This document shows, piece by piece, positions 12,235 to 12,613 of a stretch of 12,613 bases of DNA. The position numbers and the translations under genes are program-made. Every line of letters starts with the position of its first letter. The first letter of the stretch is position 1. Below the pieces are notes generated by a model. It saw nothing but the letters and a program-made list of their open reading frames with translations, did no database searches and was not told the DNA's origin. Source of the DNA: Nocardioides sp. (GTDB lineage Bacteria; Actinomycetota; Actinomycetes; Propionibacteriales; Nocardioidaceae); the NCBI GenBank assembly GCA_025965295.1, contig JAOPXF010000101.1, forward strand, positions 1-12,613. The letters run 5' to 3'.

Positions 12235-12613
12235 CGAGGACACGCATCGCAGTCGCCGGCGCCAGCGGCTACGCCGGAGGGGAGCTGTTGCGCCACCTCC
12301 TGGCCCACCCGGACGTCGAGATCGGCGCGCTGACGGGGGCCTCCAACGCCGGCGAGCTCCTCGGCACCCTGCAGCCGCACCTGGTGCCGCTCGCCGACCG
12401 GGTGCTGGAGCCCACCGACCTCGACACGCTCTCGGGGCACGACGTCGTGTTCCTCGCGCTGCCGCACGGTCAGTCCGGCGAGATCGCGGCCCAGCTGGGG
12501 GAGGGGGTCGTGGTCATCGACTGCGGAGCCGACTTCCGGCTCGCCGACCCGCAGGCCTGGGCCCAGTTCTACGGCGGGCAGCACGCCGGCACCTGGCCCT
12601 ACGGCCTGCCCGA
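12231..12613 (+). CDS. argC: N-acetyl-gamma-glutamyl-phosphate reductase, partial
   Basis: This NADPH-dependent enzyme reduces N-acetylglutamyl phosphate to the semialdehyde in arginine biosynthesis. The visible 127 residues begin MTRTRIAVAGASGYAGGELL, with the Rossmann nucleotide-binding loop GASGYAG. They continue with a DVVFLALPHGQSGE segment, VVVIDCGADFRLADP and YGGQHAGTWPYGLP. The gene runs off the right edge before the catalytic Cys region, and about two thirds is missing. I prefer ATG 12231 over the in-frame ATG 12225 because the latter begins one base after the -10 box and could not be on a transcript made from it. No Shine-Dalgarno sequence is seen, so a leaderless mRNA is likely. 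It probably opens an arg operon that continues beyond the window. Confidence 0.95.
   Translation, partial: MTRTRIAVAGASGYAGGELLRHLLAHPDVEIGALTGASNAGELLGTLQPHLVPLADRVLEPTDLDTLSGHDVVFLALPHGQSGEIAAQLGEGVVVIDCGADFRLADPQAWAQFYGGQHAGTWPYGLP

Noticed and set aside
1..12613. Mobile elements, CRISPR array, tRNA genes or a defence system
   Set aside because: No transposase or integrase motifs, no regularly spaced repeats, no tRNA-like cloverleaf and no abrupt composition change were seen. All genes fit core or common metabolic families.

Overview
The window is GC-rich DNA with strong third-position G/C bias, frequent GTG starts and several leaderless-type starts. It fits a high-GC actinobacterium, probably a Nocardioides-like member of the Propionibacteriales. 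The genus is my inference from protein flavour and from the gene order infC-rpmI-rplT-rRNA methyltransferase-histidine kinase-pheS-pheT-argC, which is familiar from Streptomyces and relatives. Nearly all genes here belong to known families, and I see no phage, IS element, CRISPR array or foreign island.

Layout. (1) 1-3425, minus strand: a four-gene alkanesulfonate operon in the order ssuC-ssuB-ssuA-ssuD, with overlapping or 1-nt junctions. It encodes a permease, an ATPase, a lipoprotein binding protein and an FMNH2-dependent monooxygenase that is cut by the left edge. (2) 3426-3525: a divergent control region holding three separate symmetric or repeated motifs. (3) 3526-4041, plus: a single-domain SseB-family protein. 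(4) 4042-4349: no protein gene, but a structured infC leader. (5) 4350-5782, plus: infC (apparently starting at ATC), rpmI and rplT. (6) 5821-7664: a SpoU/TrmH-family RNA methyltransferase and a soluble PAS histidine kinase. (7) 7743-11333: pheS and pheT. (8) 11359-12153, minus: a mycothiol-dependent maleylpyruvate isomerase-family protein, convergent with pheT. (9) 12231-end, plus: the first third of argC, divergent from (8).

How the parts work together. The ssu genes import organosulfonates and release sulfite from them. The central plus-strand block is translation machinery: initiation factor 3, two 50S proteins, an rRNA/tRNA methylase and phenylalanyl-tRNA synthetase. argC opens an arginine biosynthesis operon that continues past the right edge.

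The most interesting signal is the infC leader. It contains a 12-bp perfect terminator hairpin with a U-rich tail. It also contains, about 150 nt upstream, a near-exact copy of that hairpin's right arm. The two copies can compete for the same left arm, which is the architecture of a transcription attenuator. It is followed by a second switchable hairpin, a possible Shine-Dalgarno-masking pairing and a non-AUG start codon.
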